Under the pieces are notes generated by a model. That model ran no database searches and was not told the DNA's origin. It saw nothing but the letters and a program-made list of their open reading frames with translations. The position numbers and the translations under genes were made by a program. This document shows positions 1 through 13,700 of a stretch of DNA of 64,000 nucleotides, one piece after another (position 1 is the stretch's first letter; each line of letters opens with the position of its first letter). Location: assembly GCF_036373705.1 (NCBI RefSeq), contig NC_089857.1:38388784-38452783 (forward strand). The letters are read 5' to 3'. Source of the DNA: Amia ocellicauda (lineage: Eukaryota > Chordata > Actinopteri > Amiiformes > Amiidae).

Positions 1-479
1 CTCTTGGAGCTGAAAAGTGCAAGTGTTGTTGTATGTGTCCGTAATACTTTTTATTTGGTTTGTTTTTAAATCTTTGTGGATTATGTATTTTCTCCTCAAA
101 TGGAAATTAATATTTTAAATAAGGCAGTGCTTTAACTGCACAGTAGTTGTCCTATTGTGTGTAGGAGTTTAATTATAACTGTAGATCTAAAAAAATAAAA
201 TAAAAAAAAACAGGTGTGGAGTTCTCCTGCTTTCTGTTTGCTTCTAATCTAAAAGCCCCTCCAAAGTGATATAATAATAAATGTTCCTGTACACATGTGG
301 TCTATATTACATATAATTCCACTTGCATTTTGCTTTTAATAATGCATTTAACTAAATTATGAGTTAAAAACTGGATTTTAAGTACAAAATACAACACACT
401 TTAACGTTTCTGACACACAAAAAAGGGAGCAGCATCTAAGGCTCTGCTTTGTCAAACTTTTCAGAGCACAAGGACACAA
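1..479. other. Intergenic, upstream of SNX2
   Basis: AT-rich sequence with short A runs and no convincing coding segment on either strand. No similarity to a known upstream neighbour is visible. It could contain the tail of another transcript, but nothing in the sequence shows that. Confidence 0.6.
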
Positions 480-674
480 TCTCGGCAGCAGCCCAAAGCC
501 AGCCCAGCCTCTTTCTGCTGTTGTTGTTGCCGGAGACATGTTGGTCATCTGTTCCAGGGAGTCACAAGACCCGGCGGTTCCTGCGAGTCACATGACTGTT
601 CCGGGTCCCTCCGACTCGCACTGTTTCTCTCGGTTGTGTGTGTGTTTGGGTTCATTTATTATTGCTAGAAGAAG
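480..674 (+). promoter_or_regulatory. SNX2: SNX2 promoter / 5' UTR region
   Basis: GC content rises here compared with the flanks. A palindromic E-box GTCACATGAC lies at 587-596, about 80 bp before the start codon; it resembles the CLEAR-type site bound by TFEB/TFE3/USF. The start codon is embedded in AAGATGGCGGC (672-682), the classical YY1 site that often overlaps the translation start of housekeeping genes. No TATA box is evident. The transcription start itself cannot be placed from sequence alone. Confidence 0.6.
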
Positions 675-1698
675 ATGGCGGCGGAGAGGGAGCCTCCACC
701 GTTGGGAGATGCGGAGCACACCGACTTCAGGGAAGTGGAGGACGGCGAGGACCTCTTTGTCAGCACCGCATCCACACTGGAGGTGAGACCGAAACGCAGA
801 CGCCGATCTGGGGCTGAACGGCAGGAAAAAGCCAGGAAAGCGATGCTGGCTGCTGGAGTGACAACTGGAGTTACTTGCGTTTCTCTGCTCGGGCAGCGCT
901 ATTGTTGACGCGCTGTACCCGCAGGTGCCCGGGGTCAGTGATCCGCGATGCATTGCTCTGAAATAAATACATTCATTAAATACATCAATTTGTGTACAAT
1001 AAACGGTTCATAAGAGGCACCGGTATACAAGAGGCATTTTTGCAGGCTCCAGATGAAGTACGCATGTGTGAGATGGGGATAGGGGTTGTGCCAATCTGTT
1101 ATTTTCACTTCCTGCTGGATACATGAAACTAAAGGGCTGTTGTTTTCATTCTCTCTTAATGACTAAGTAGCAGGTTAATTACCTCGTATGCTTACCAACT
1201 TTGTTATCTATTTTACTGGGGTGAATGTTAAGTGGCAAGTGAGATGGGCTTGTCTCAATTTGAATGGAGGGCATGTCAGCCAACTTTCACTCCAGCCTGT
1301 TTTTTTCCTTCACTGCCTCTTTCCTCTATTTAAAGGTATTTTCCACTAGGTGGTGAAGAGAGAAATGAATTGTTTCTGAATTGAGCCGTGTTTTTAGTTT
1401 CTGAAAGGAAAGGATTGCATTCTGACAATAACATCAGCTTTTGTGTGGACTGAGTGTCATATTTCTTGTATTGTCAGATGACAGCCATTGTCATCTCATA
1501 TAATGCAATGAGTGACTCAGATGTATCCCATTTTCTTCAAGTAATGTATGTTCATTTAAGGAAAATGTTCTATCTTCTGTTAACACTAAAGCTGAGAGAT
1601 TATTTTGTCATATATTTATCATTTAAGATCAAACTGTGAAATAAATTAGGAATTTCCACACCTGAGATGTACATACCCAAGAGGACAAGCATAGAAAA

Positions 1699-1758
<60 letters not shown>

Positions 1759-4700
1759 AATTAAAATCAAACAAACACTCATGAGACTTTTGCAACTTCA
1801 AAACCATAGAGCGAACAACTATGCCCCTATAGAAGATGACAGTATTGTTATTGAAGAAACCTGTGTGAATTCATAAACACTTTGCAGAATTAGAGGAGCA
1901 GCTGAATTTTTACATTTCAGAGGCAAGTCGGTTATTTGCATCTAAACCAGAAAAGTAACTGTTTGTCACAGAATAGGGTTGTTTCAGACGTGTGGGAGAG
2001 GGGTGGGGGTCATCTTCCAGATGTTTTAAGTATTGGAATTTCCATTAGAAATTGCAGTCTCAGCTTCTGCTAAATTACAGTAAGGGCTGGAGCAAGTATT
2101 CTACAAAAAGTCAGGAGGAGACGATGATTCCCTACGTTCAACTTTTTTATGTTAACAATGGCTGGTAAGAGAAGGGTCATGTGTTTTCCTTGTGAGTAGT
2201 TTATAATCTGTGATGTTTTTTTTACTGCTAAATTGGTCTGCAAACTACTGAAATACTACAGAGACAGATTAACCAATGTGAACTTTGATTCTGCCCAGTA
2301 AGCAGCTGTCCTTTAAGCAATTTGAGAGAGAAATGTCCAACATTTGTCAGCGTAATTATTTTACTATGTAGGCTAATTTCATGATTTTGTATTATTATTG
2401 TGATATAGGCTAATTTAATTTAAATAACTTGATATATTCAAGAACTGAGCATGCACCATTATAAGTGGTTATTTGTTTAAAATTCACAACGGCAATACCA
2501 ATCTTCACCCCTGTTGACTTTGAACTCCTATCTTTGGTTTAAGTTGAAAAAGACATGACTCGTGATATTCTAGAAAATTAAGTTTAAAATCCTTCCCAGT
2601 CAATATATTTTGTTTCCAAGTTATCAACATTTTGAGAACTGCTTTTAAAATATTCAGAAATGGCTTCTTGTTTTGACAGTTCAAAGCAGTAAAATACACA
2701 TTTTAATGTGATCCTAGAATAATGGATTGTCATTCATAATTTAGAAGTTTCAGCTTACACTCACCTAAAGGATTATTAGGAACACCATACTAATACTGTG
2801 TTTGACCCCCTTTCGCCTTCAGAACGACCTTAATTCTACGTGGCATTGATTCATCAAGGTGCTGAAAGCATTCTTTAGAAATGTTGGCCCATATTGATAG
2901 GATAGCATCTTGCAGTTGATGGAGATTTGTGGGATGCACATCCAGGGCACGAAGCTCCCGTTCCACCACATCCCAAAGATGCTCTATTGGGTTGAGATCT
3001 GGTGACTGTGGGGGCCAGTTTAGTACAGTGAACTCATTGTCATGTTCAAGAAACCAATTTGAAATGATTCGACCTTTGTGACATGGTGCATTATCCTGCT
3101 GGAAGTAGCCATCAGAGGATGGGTACATGGTGGTCATAAAGGGATGGACATGGTCAGAAACAATGCTCAGGTAGGCCGTGGCATTTAAACGATGCCCAAT
3201 TGGCACTAAGGGGCCTAAAGTGTGCCAAGAAAACATCCCCCACACCATTACACCACCACCACCAGCCTGCACAGTGGTAACAAGGCATGATGGATCCATG
3301 TTCTCATTCTGTTTACGCCAAATTCTGACTCTACCATCTGAGTGTCTCAACAGAAATCGAGACTCATCAGACCAGGCAACATTTTTCCAGTCTTCAACTG
3401 TCCAATTGTGGTGAGCTTGTGCAAATTGTAGCCTCTTTTTCCTATTTGTAGTGGAGATGAGTGGTACCCGGTGGGGTCTTCTGCTGTTGTAGCCCATCCG
3501 CCTCAAGGTTGTACGTGTTGTGGCTTCACAAATGCTTTGCTGCATACCTCGGTTGTAACGAGTGGTTATTTCAGTCAAAGTTGCTCTTCTATCAGCTTGA
3601 ATCAGTCGGCCCATTCTCCTCTGACCTCTAGCATCAACAAGGCATTTTCGCCCACAGGACTGCCGCATACTGGATGTTTTTCCCTTTTCACACCATTCTT
3701 TGTAAACCCTAGAAATGGTTGTGCGTGAAAATCCCAGTAACTGAGCAGATTGTGAAATACTCAGACCGGCCCGTCTGGCACCAACAACCATGCCACGCTC
3801 AAAATTGCTTAAATCACCTTTCTTTCCCATTCAGACATTCAGTTTGGAGTTCAGGAGATTGTCTTGACCAGGACCACACCCCTAAATGCGTTGAAGCAAC
3901 TGCCATGTGATTGGTTGGTTAGATAATTGCATTAATGAGAAATTGAACAGGTGTTCTTAATAATCCTTTAGGTGAGTGTATAATGAGATCAGTTGCTCGT
4001 CTAAATCCCTTGCAACCACAGCAATCAGTACTCCATTTATATGATATAGAAATACATCGTCATAAAATGTAAGACGTTGCTGTGGAGTTGAGTGTATGTT
4101 TTCTGACTGGATAAGGGATTCGTACCACAGGATTGTTGTGAGACGCTTCTGTGCCCATATAGTGACACAGATTGATGATTGAAGCATTTCCTTTATCCAT
4201 TGTTATCCTCTGGAGAGCAGGATATGGAAACAGCTGAAACTTGGCCTAACTTCCTTTCCAAGTTATTGCCTGACCACTGGGATTATTTTCTACTGTTGAA
4301 ACAATATGGACCTTTTATTGAACTTTTCATAAACACACCAATTGTTCAGTTCTGCCTATACAAGCAATAATAAGTTCAAGTTGCTGTTTTCTTCCTGGCA
4401 GGTTCAGAAAATTCTGGTTGCTGGTGCTCCATCATTTAAATTGTTATTTTGTGTGTGTCCTTTTTTCAGTCGAGTCCATCCTCTCCTGAACCAGCAAGCC
4501 TTCCTGCTGAAGACCTCAGCACAAACTCTAATGGCCCTAAACCTACCCAGATCTTATTAGACGATGATCGAGAGGATCTTTTTGCCGGTAATTATGTCTG
4601 CCTCATTTATTCAAAGCTCTGATACAATATTTCAGGCCCTGCTCTTTGATTAACACAGCTCTTTAATGCACTGTTATAGTGGTGATGGTACGCTAGTAAT

Positions 4701-7700
4701 ATGTGGTAGAAGGATTCAACAGTCAGTGGGCCATATTATATTTGTTCCACCTTACCATGAAAATGACCTGACTCTGAATATATCACCACAGTACTTAAAT
4801 CTTACATCTGCAATAGGAGGAACTCCGTAACTAATGCTATAGAATGAAAACCCCTAATTTCCCATTGAACTCCATCTTTACAATGTTGCTACATTTCTCA
4901 TTCTCATTACTCGTGCAACACAATCAGCACTCATCAAAATCTAGTCTGTCCTTCCCCTTACTTTAACATCTGTTTGCTTTAATAAGACATTCATTCTAAG
5001 AATTTCTACACTGAACTTTGCTGTTCTGCCACAATTCCCTTGTAATTCAATAAGGTGTGAGTTAGAATCCAAGAAGAATGCTTTTACCCTTTCAAGATAC
5101 TTAGGTGTGCATTTAAACTGTGAAAGATTTTGCTCTTTTGCCACATCTCTGTCAATGATAGCATTTGCCTTGTGTTTTCATAATTCTTGAAACTTTAAGT
5201 CTCCTTTGTTGACCGTGTCAGACACAATAAAAAAATAATGACAAGACTTACTGTTCCAACAACGCTAGCCATTTATCTACGTATTTCAGTAAAAATGTTA
5301 CAGTTCTAATGGGCTGTCATCTAGTATTGGACTGAGGCAAGATAGCTGACCACATTTGTTCTGTGCATTCAGCCAACATACATTTGTGTTCAATTCTGAC
5401 TCTGTGTTCATAATTGGGAACACAGTCCAGTGGTAGAACAACACCACTGACAAACTTTTCCAAGTTTGCGATAAACAGATGGGCACTGGCAGCTTTTCCT
5501 CTCAATATTGTATTTACGCTTTTCCTGATTGTGTTATAGCAGCTTCACTGCTCATTACTAAAGAATGATTTCAGCCATCAGAACAGAATACATAATTCAA
5601 TGTTCTCATATCTGGCTGCCAGCAAAACTCTTACATTTCTTCATTTTTTCCTATGAACCTTCCCCCTACATCTCCTTTAACTTAATTGAAATAGACTGTG
5701 ATGACTAAGTTTGCAAGTGTGTTTCAGTTCAATGGGAGAGGCCTCTCGAGTTGCAGGATTTATACAGCAGCTGTGTGGTTTGCAGGGCCATCACACACCT
5801 CCACATTTTTTGGTGATATGTAAAATGTATACTTTGAATTCCTTTTTTGTAAGTTTTGTCATTAATTCAAGCCACTATTAATTACCATTACCATAGTATT
5901 TGATGTATATATTAATTTGATTAATATTATTTCAGTTTTAGAACCAAGATTCCCAGAGCAAAATTAATATTTGGTTTTACAATGTGTTTTAACTGCTTCT
6001 AGTTCATCGTTATGGGGCAGTGTGTATCCATGTGTCATATAAACAAAGAGAATCGCTGTATCAACCCTAAGCACTGGCATTTTGAAGATTGTCTAACACT
6101 TCCCTTTACACGTTGGCAAGTGGTAGGAATTGACTACTTTGTTACAATTACAATTAAGAAAACTGGAGCAAGTTCCTCCCATTATTGTATTAAAAGCATG
6201 CTGGACCCTGAAATTTTAATTTATAAAACCACCTACATAGCCCACTTGCCAAAACAATTCTGGATTTGGTTATTTTACTTTTCATGGGATAAACCTATTG
6301 TATGCGTTTTCTTTCCCCTGCCCCCCCTTTCACCCTTCTCATACCCTAACACCCTACCTTCATTTGTCTTGCCATTGACCTTTCTTTGCCAGTTTCTTTT
6401 CCACAGTAGACTGGCAGTGTATTTTAGTAGTCTTATGTATCGGAACGGCTCACCTGTAGTTCTGCATTGCATTTGTTTCTCAGAAGCCACAGAAGAGGTG
6501 TCTCTCGACAGTCCTGAAAGGGAACCCATCCTCTCTGATGAACAATCTCCTGCCATCACCCCAGTGACACCAACTGCGCTTGTTACACCCAGAGTAGAAC
6601 CAAAAACAATCTCCGTTCCAGCCATGTTTGAGAGGTCCAAAGAGGAGGTAAGGGTCCTCTCTATTTTCCTCTCGTATAATCGTATGTGACAGGCACTGAA
6701 TTTTGCATAGCCATTTTGCAGTTGGTTCATCCTCAAAAAGTTAAGCAAATGTTTGTTTTTACCTATTGATTTCTTAGTATGCTGATCAATCAATAATAAA
6801 GATTGTGATTGTGATTTCTCAAGTGGATTTAACCAGTCTCTAGTGTGAATGTACATGTACCGTATTTATTAAATGGATTTATGCTGACTCTAATGCATTG
6901 GTGGGGAACCCTGGCCCTGGAATTTATAAATTGAACAATGTAATTGCTAAGCTGAACTTAATTAAGCATTGTTTCCAGGTTGTGGGCAGGTAGGGGTGTA
7001 ACATACAAAACATGACGGACAGTGGCCCCCCAGGACCCAAGTCAAATCCACTGACCTAATGGGTTTCCTATTAGAGCAATAGGAAAAGCAATGAACGGCC
7101 ACATTTAATTTTCTAGGCAAAGTGATCCGAATATAGAATGATTTGAGAATTTATTTTATTTTAATACTTTATGCAGGTTAGTACTCCTTCTGTGTGATCT
7201 CCATATTTAAAATTCTCTCTCAGATTGAAGAGGAAGCAAACGGAGACTCGTTTGATGTAGAGATTTCTGTTTCTGATCCAGAAAAAGTTGGTGAGTCACA
7301 TTTCAGGGCTGTTGTTTTTTTGCAGCTGTTCTGTAATAATAAGGTTTATTTTTAAAATTCAATTGCTAAATCTTGCACTGCCATTCTTATGGGGAACACA
7401 CTTTGAACTTCTGCAGCTACTTACATTTTATTTGTTTTGAAGGGGATGGAATGAATGCGTACATGGCCTACAAAGTAACAACAAAGGTAAGAAGCTGCTA
7501 ATGCTTAAAATTTGTGGTCTGCTCATTGTGTTTCTGCAATTAATGTGATGGTTGACTGTTTTGCAGATGTTTAATTTTCTTTTTGAAAGTTTCAGAACCA
7601 CATTTCTATATACACCGATCAGCCATAACATTATGACCACTGACAGGTGAAGTGAATAACACTGATAATCTCGTTATCATGGCACCTGTCAGTGGGTGGG

Positions 7701-10700
7701 ATATATTAGGCAGCAAGTGAACATTTTGTCCTCAAAGTTGATGTGTTAGAAGCAGGAAAAATGGGCAGCGTAAGGATCTGAGCGACTTTGACAAGGGCCA
7801 CATTGTGATGGCTAGACAACTGGGTCAGAGCATCTCCAAAACTGCAGCTCTTGTGGGGTGTTCCCAGTCTGCAGTGGTCAGTACCTATCAAAAGTGGTTC
7901 AAGGAAGGAAAAGCGGTGAACCGGCGACAGGGTCATGGGCGGCCAAGGCTCATTGATGCACGTGGGGAGCGAAGGCTGGCCCGTGTGGTCCGATCCAACA
8001 GACTGAATGCTGGTTCTGATAGAAAGGTGTCAGAACACACAGTGCATCGCAGTTTGTTGCGTATGGGGCTGCGTAGCCGCAGACCAGTCAGGGTGCCCGT
8101 GCTGACCCCTGTCCACTGCCGAAAGCGCCTACAATGGGCACGTGAGCATCAGAACTGGACCACGGAGCAATGGAAGAAGGTGGTCTGGTCTGATGAATCA
8201 CGAGTTCAAGGTGTTGACTTGGCCTCCAAATTCCCCAGATCTCAATACAATCGAGCATCTGTGGGATGTGCTGGACAAACAAGTCTGATCCATGGAGGCC
8301 CCACCTCGCAACTTACAGGACTTAAAGGATCTGCTGCTAACGTCTTGGTGCCAGATACCACAGCACACCTTCAGAGGTCTAGTGGAGTCCATGCCTTGAT
8401 GGGTCAGGGCTGCTTTGGTGGCAAAAAGGGGACCTACACAATATTAGGCAGTTGGTCATAATGTTATGGCTGATAGGTGTACTCTTCACAGTGCAGGCCT
8501 GCAGGCTTCTGGGGCCTTTGTCCAAAAATCCATTTGTAAATCATTAATTAGTTTTTCCTCTTCATATTTGGCATCCAGTGTAAAGAGAATGCAGTCTATA
8601 TATTGACATGCACACCATTGGTTTTGTTCACTGCTACAAGGTGTATATTTCCAAAACATTTTAACAAGACTGTTTTCAATAAATATTTCTGTTTTTATTC
8701 TCTTTCCCATTCAGACTTCTCTGTCGGTTTTCAGCAGGAATGAATTTGTGGTGAAGAGACGGTTTAGTGACTTTTTGGGCTTGCATAGTAAACTAGCCAC
8801 AAAATACATACATATCGGATATATAGTCCCTCCAGCACCAGAGAAGAGCATCGTTGGTAAGACTTACTGGATATGTCTTTATCATCACATTCAGGCCAGA
8901 AGGTCTGGGATGAATGCCTTCTGATGATTAATATTAAACTTTTTGTTTTAAAATATCCCACATCGCTTCGAAAACAACTTAAGGATAATAAATGGTTGCA
9001 GGGTAACAGAAAACAGCACTGAGTATGAGTCTTGGGTTTGAAACTGCCTACATCTGTCTGTTGCAGGCAGCCCCCCCCACAATGTAACACAACTAAATCT
9101 GCATGCCCCTAGCAATAGCTGAGTATCAGATCGCACTAAAAATATGAAAGGAAGGAGGTTCCTGTAATAGAAGCAAAACCTAATTTTAATGTTGTCAGAA
9201 ACAGACTGAAAATAAACTGTTTCGAATTATGAATAAGCAAATTAGTAAAGTCAAACAAAAAACTGAGTAAGAAAATGAATTTTAAGTTGGATAATGTGGA
9301 AAAATGGGAGTAAATCTAATTTATAATGACAGTGGAATTTACGGTGTGGTTCACTGTTGATAACCTTTTAAATGACCTTTAAATACATGGACTGATTAAG
9401 AGATTTAGGATGTCAATGATTAGTCATTTTATACTCTTTAGAATTTTCAGAACCTGTACATAAAACTTAGTATAAAGACCTTAGGGATCTTATTACTGTC
9501 TATTTTATCTGGAGTGCTTTTAAAAAAATATATTGTTTTGGGTCCTAGTTTGCTAAGTAAGAGTTTTAATTCTTACTACTAATGGTTTACAGGCATGACA
9601 AAGGTCAAAGTTGGCAAAGAAGACTCGTCGTCTGCAGAATTTGTAGAGAAACGAAGATCAGCCCTTGAAAGGTAATGTTGAGACATCTAAACCCTGTGTC
9701 CCTCACTTTCTGTACGCTTCTCTTTTATGTGCAACACTCTCCAATGTAAAACTATACAAACAAGTCAGCAGTGAAACACTATTGTTCTAGTGTTGTTGCA
9801 AAAGTGTAATGAAGAACTAACAAAATTTGCTTCCTGTTTATATTGGCAACTCCAACAAACAAATCTCTTGTTCACTTATTTTAACTGTCTTTAAAAAGGA
9901 GCGTGAATTTTTCAACTGATTGAATTGGTTGAAAACTGTATTACATGTATTACAAGCCAAAACCTAGATAAATAAGGACCTTACCCTCACATGGGTGGTT
10001 GAAAAGCTTGACGGTACAAAATATACATCAACATGAAGACATCCTACCAGATCATTTACTTGGTTTGTCTGTTAGCGGTTCATGAATTCTAAATCAAAGC
10101 TGTCCTCCGTGTGAAACCTCATCGTGGTGTCTCGCAGTGGATGGATTATTCCCCAGAATATTGCTGGTCTGGTGACGGGGTTAAACGTATTCATTGCCAA
10201 TTCCCGACACGTTGGCGTGCAGGTGGGGGAGGTGTAATACACTGTTCGGATCACATTTATGTAAAAAGATGGCAGTATAAAGAGCAATCTTGTTCTGGTC
10301 TTTTATCATAGAAAGGTTAAGCAACAAAATATTAGATGAATGATTATCACTGAACTCAGGGGTTTCACTTTTGACAGGGCTTTAGAGCACCAGCAGTTTT
10401 TATCGTAGGCTGGTTTCCGATTCCCCCCATCTGACAGGGAATATGTGACGTGAGTGGTATTTTGTCCACTTGTGATCCACTACAGTATTCTTTGTTTTGC
10501 GCATTCTGATGCATTGAATAAAAATTAAAGCTAAGTGAGAGTTTGACATTTCTCTGCCCTTTTTATAATCACATTGATTGACTTGAAGGTCAGTGTTAAC
10601 TCTGGGGGCTGTGGGTGTCAAGTTATAGTCTTCAGCTGTGAAGAACTGACTTCTGATTTAAAAATAATAATAAAACAAAAAAATATATAAAAAAATAAGC

Positions 10701-13700
10701 GCCTGCCATTTCGTCGTGAGGAGACGGTTTGTTTTCAGATACTCTGCGGCTGGTGTTGAATGCAGGAGTGGGCTGTTTCTGTGTGAGTCATATCCCAGCA
10801 TTCCCACTGAGAATAAAGGTGGATTGTGTGTAGAAGTCCAAAAGTATTCCATTGTCCTTTAATTTTGATGACTTGTGATGGTCTGTGAAGTTTGAATTTT
10901 GGAGACTGAATACTACCTTATCTCAGAGCACTTGTATAATGTACAATCTGCTTCTGTATATTTATGTATTTGTTATTTCAGATACCTGATGAGGACAGTA
11001 AAGCATCCCACTTTGCTACAAGATCCAGATGTGTTGCAGTTCCTGGAAAGCTCAGAGGTATTTTCCCTTGGTATATTTATATAATGAGTAATGTCCAGAA
11101 TCGGCAAATGCTTTTCAAGAGCACAGTAATCCCTCTGACTAGTGAATATCCTTTATTAATGCTAATTTGACTTTATATTCCCTTAATCATCTTTTACTTG
11201 GTCACGATGACTCATTCAGTCTGATAACTAGTATCTACTGTTATAGAGCAGAAGTTGAAATGGAAACAAACTCCCTGAAAAATGTACAACGCCGCACAAC
11301 AGTCAGTGTTTATGGCAGAGGATAGGACTATAGGGTCTGCAAAAGTAGTCTTAACAGTTGAATCTGTACGCCCTAATGCTTAAAAGCCTTTGAAATTTGG
11401 GTCAGAATTAAAGGGTGTAGACTGAGATTAGCTAATATTGTATCTTTTAGGCAATGTCTTTGGAAATGTGGGCGACAAGGTGGTGATAAGCTTTTTACAG
11501 TGAAGAACTTCTTAGCTTATGTTTTATATTGGTATTATTGTTGTTGTGGATATTGCAAACAATTCAAAACACACACACACACACAATATTTCTCCAAATA
11601 CATGGGGGTTAGCTTGCATCTGTTTTTGTACTTTTGTTTTCGATGTTCACGTATTTGTGTGGTCAGGCAGCCTGGCCTGAATATTGCTGTGGGAAACCCT
11701 GAAATAGTTTGTAAAAAAAAAAACACATCTGTATTGTTTAATAGTGATTTCTGTGATGAAAATGTCCCTGAATTAGGGTTGTCAGTAAACCTGTTTGTAG
11801 GCTAGGCACTCTTCTGACTTGTACATGTGTTGTTAAAACTGGCCTCCCTGTTTGCTCATTAAGTTGCTTGTAATTCAGTCTGCAAATGTTTTTTGACAAA
11901 CAACTGTATTCATCTGTTTTTGTAATGGAACCGGGCTGTACAGGGAAGAAGGAGGATAAGAAAAAAAAGAAAAAGCTATGAATTGAATTTGTTTTTTTTT
12001 GTTGTTGTTGTTGGTTTGTTTGTTTTCCCTCAGAGAGTTTGAGAAGTAAACGCACTAAATTGGATGCTACAGTATTGAAATGTATGAGAGTGGAGAAAAC
12101 CCCACATCCCGTTCTGGCGCCTCTTTCCATGTGGTGTCGAACCAAACCTCCAGCCTGTTAACCGGTTTGTTTGCCCTTATTTGTCATTTGATTCCAGCTG
12201 CCGAGAGCAGTTAGCACCCAGGCGCTGAGCGGAGCAGGAATATTGAGGATGGTAAACAAAGCTGCCGACGCTGTCAACAAAATGACAATCAAGATGAATG
12301 AATCGGATGCGGTAAGGGCTGATTTTTGGACTTGAATAATGAGACGAATTAATGAGCCTCTCCAATCCCATTCTTAGACCGTGCCAGTTCCAAAAAGGAT
12401 AGTAATTTGCCATGTGGTTGGGTGGCCTCTGCTACATTAGTAGGCTACAGCTGTATATGTGGTTAATTTGTTGATTTTTTTTTCTTTTTTTTCTTCCACG
12501 AGAAACATAGTTTGCAGGTGGAAAACCTCATTTGTAGGAGTTTGCTCTTGCTAAATGAAGTCCATTTTTCATTTACCAGTGGTTTGAAGAAAAGCAGCAG
12601 CAGTTTGAGAACCTGGACCAGCAGCTGAGGAAACTCCATGCCAGCGTGGAAGCCCTGGTGTGTCACAGAAAAGGTTGGCATTGGGAGAAGGATTGAGGAT
12701 TCAGGATTATGCTACGGCTCTCGCTGATAATTTTATACCACATTTCAACTAGTTTGTAAGGGCAGACTTATTTCATGCTTAGTTAAAGAGCACACAGAAA
12801 TAATCAGGGCAATTGTAACATGCTTTAAGCCCATCTCTGAGATGGGGGCTTCTCTGCTGTGCCAGTTTAAGACAGAGTTTCCCTTTCAGAGCTCTCTGTG
12901 AACACAGCCGCCTTTGCCAAGAGCGCGGCCATGCTGGGCAATTCGGAGGACCACACTGCCCTGTCACGGGCGCTCTCCCAGCTGGCCGAGGTGGAGGAGA
13001 AGATAGACCAGCTGCATCAAGAACAGGCCTATGCAGATTTCTACCTGTTCTCAGAGCTCCTCAGTGACTATGTTCGCCTCATAACATCTGTAAAGGTAGT
13101 CCATATATATTTGGAGCTGCTGCATTGTATATAATTGCTATTAGGGAGATTAAAACATGTTTAAGTTATATAATTTTTTGCAGGGTTGGGATGGTGGTGC
13201 ATATTATGTTTGTAAATGTATGTTCAATCTTTGCACCCCATCTTGCAAGGTGATAAGAGTGAACCAGGATCTGTCACGTAAATCCAGATTCGTAAAAAAA
13301 CAATTATGGATTTGACTCAGTTGTGAGGTTAGATAGTTATTATGGCTTTTGACTGCATATTTGAAAGTAAAGTGAGCGCTGAATAAAAGCCGTGGGAGAA
13401 AGAGATGTTTTTTTTCAACCGTGTCATCTCTCCACAGGGTGTTTTTGATCAGCGGATGAAGACATGGTCAAAGTGGCAGGACGCCCAAGTCATGCTGCAG
13501 AAGAAGCGGGAGGCGGAGGCCAAACTCCAGTTCGCCAACAAACCGGACAAGCTGCAGCAGGCTAAAGATGAGATCAAAGAGGCAAGAACGGGGCTTCTTA
13601 CATAAAACGCCACACTCCTGGAGGAGCAGGTCTCCGTATCGGATTGCACACTTCACTTGCACAGGGAGATGGAGTCAGAACGATACCAAGCTTTTAAAAA

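Larger units (their letters stand above)
783..4469 (+). other. SNX2: SNX2 intron 1
   Basis: GT-AG intron of 3.7 kb. It contains an (AT)n microsatellite at 1702-1755 and the complete Tc1-like transposon at 2758-3978. The rest is AT-rich with no further element I can identify. Confidence 0.9.
7487..8714 (+). other. SNX2: SNX2 intron 5
   Basis: GT-AG intron of 1.2 kb, of which 867 bp is the defective Tc1-like element at 7613-8479. Confidence 0.9.

Noticed and set aside
6275..6856. 193-aa minus-strand frame over SNX2 exon 3
   Set aside because: Antisense shadow of a coding exon; no motif.
7805..8461. 218-aa open frame resembling a Tc1 transposase
   Set aside because: The catalytic core is deleted and the frame after the first Asp motif is out of register, so it is listed as a pseudogene within a defective element.
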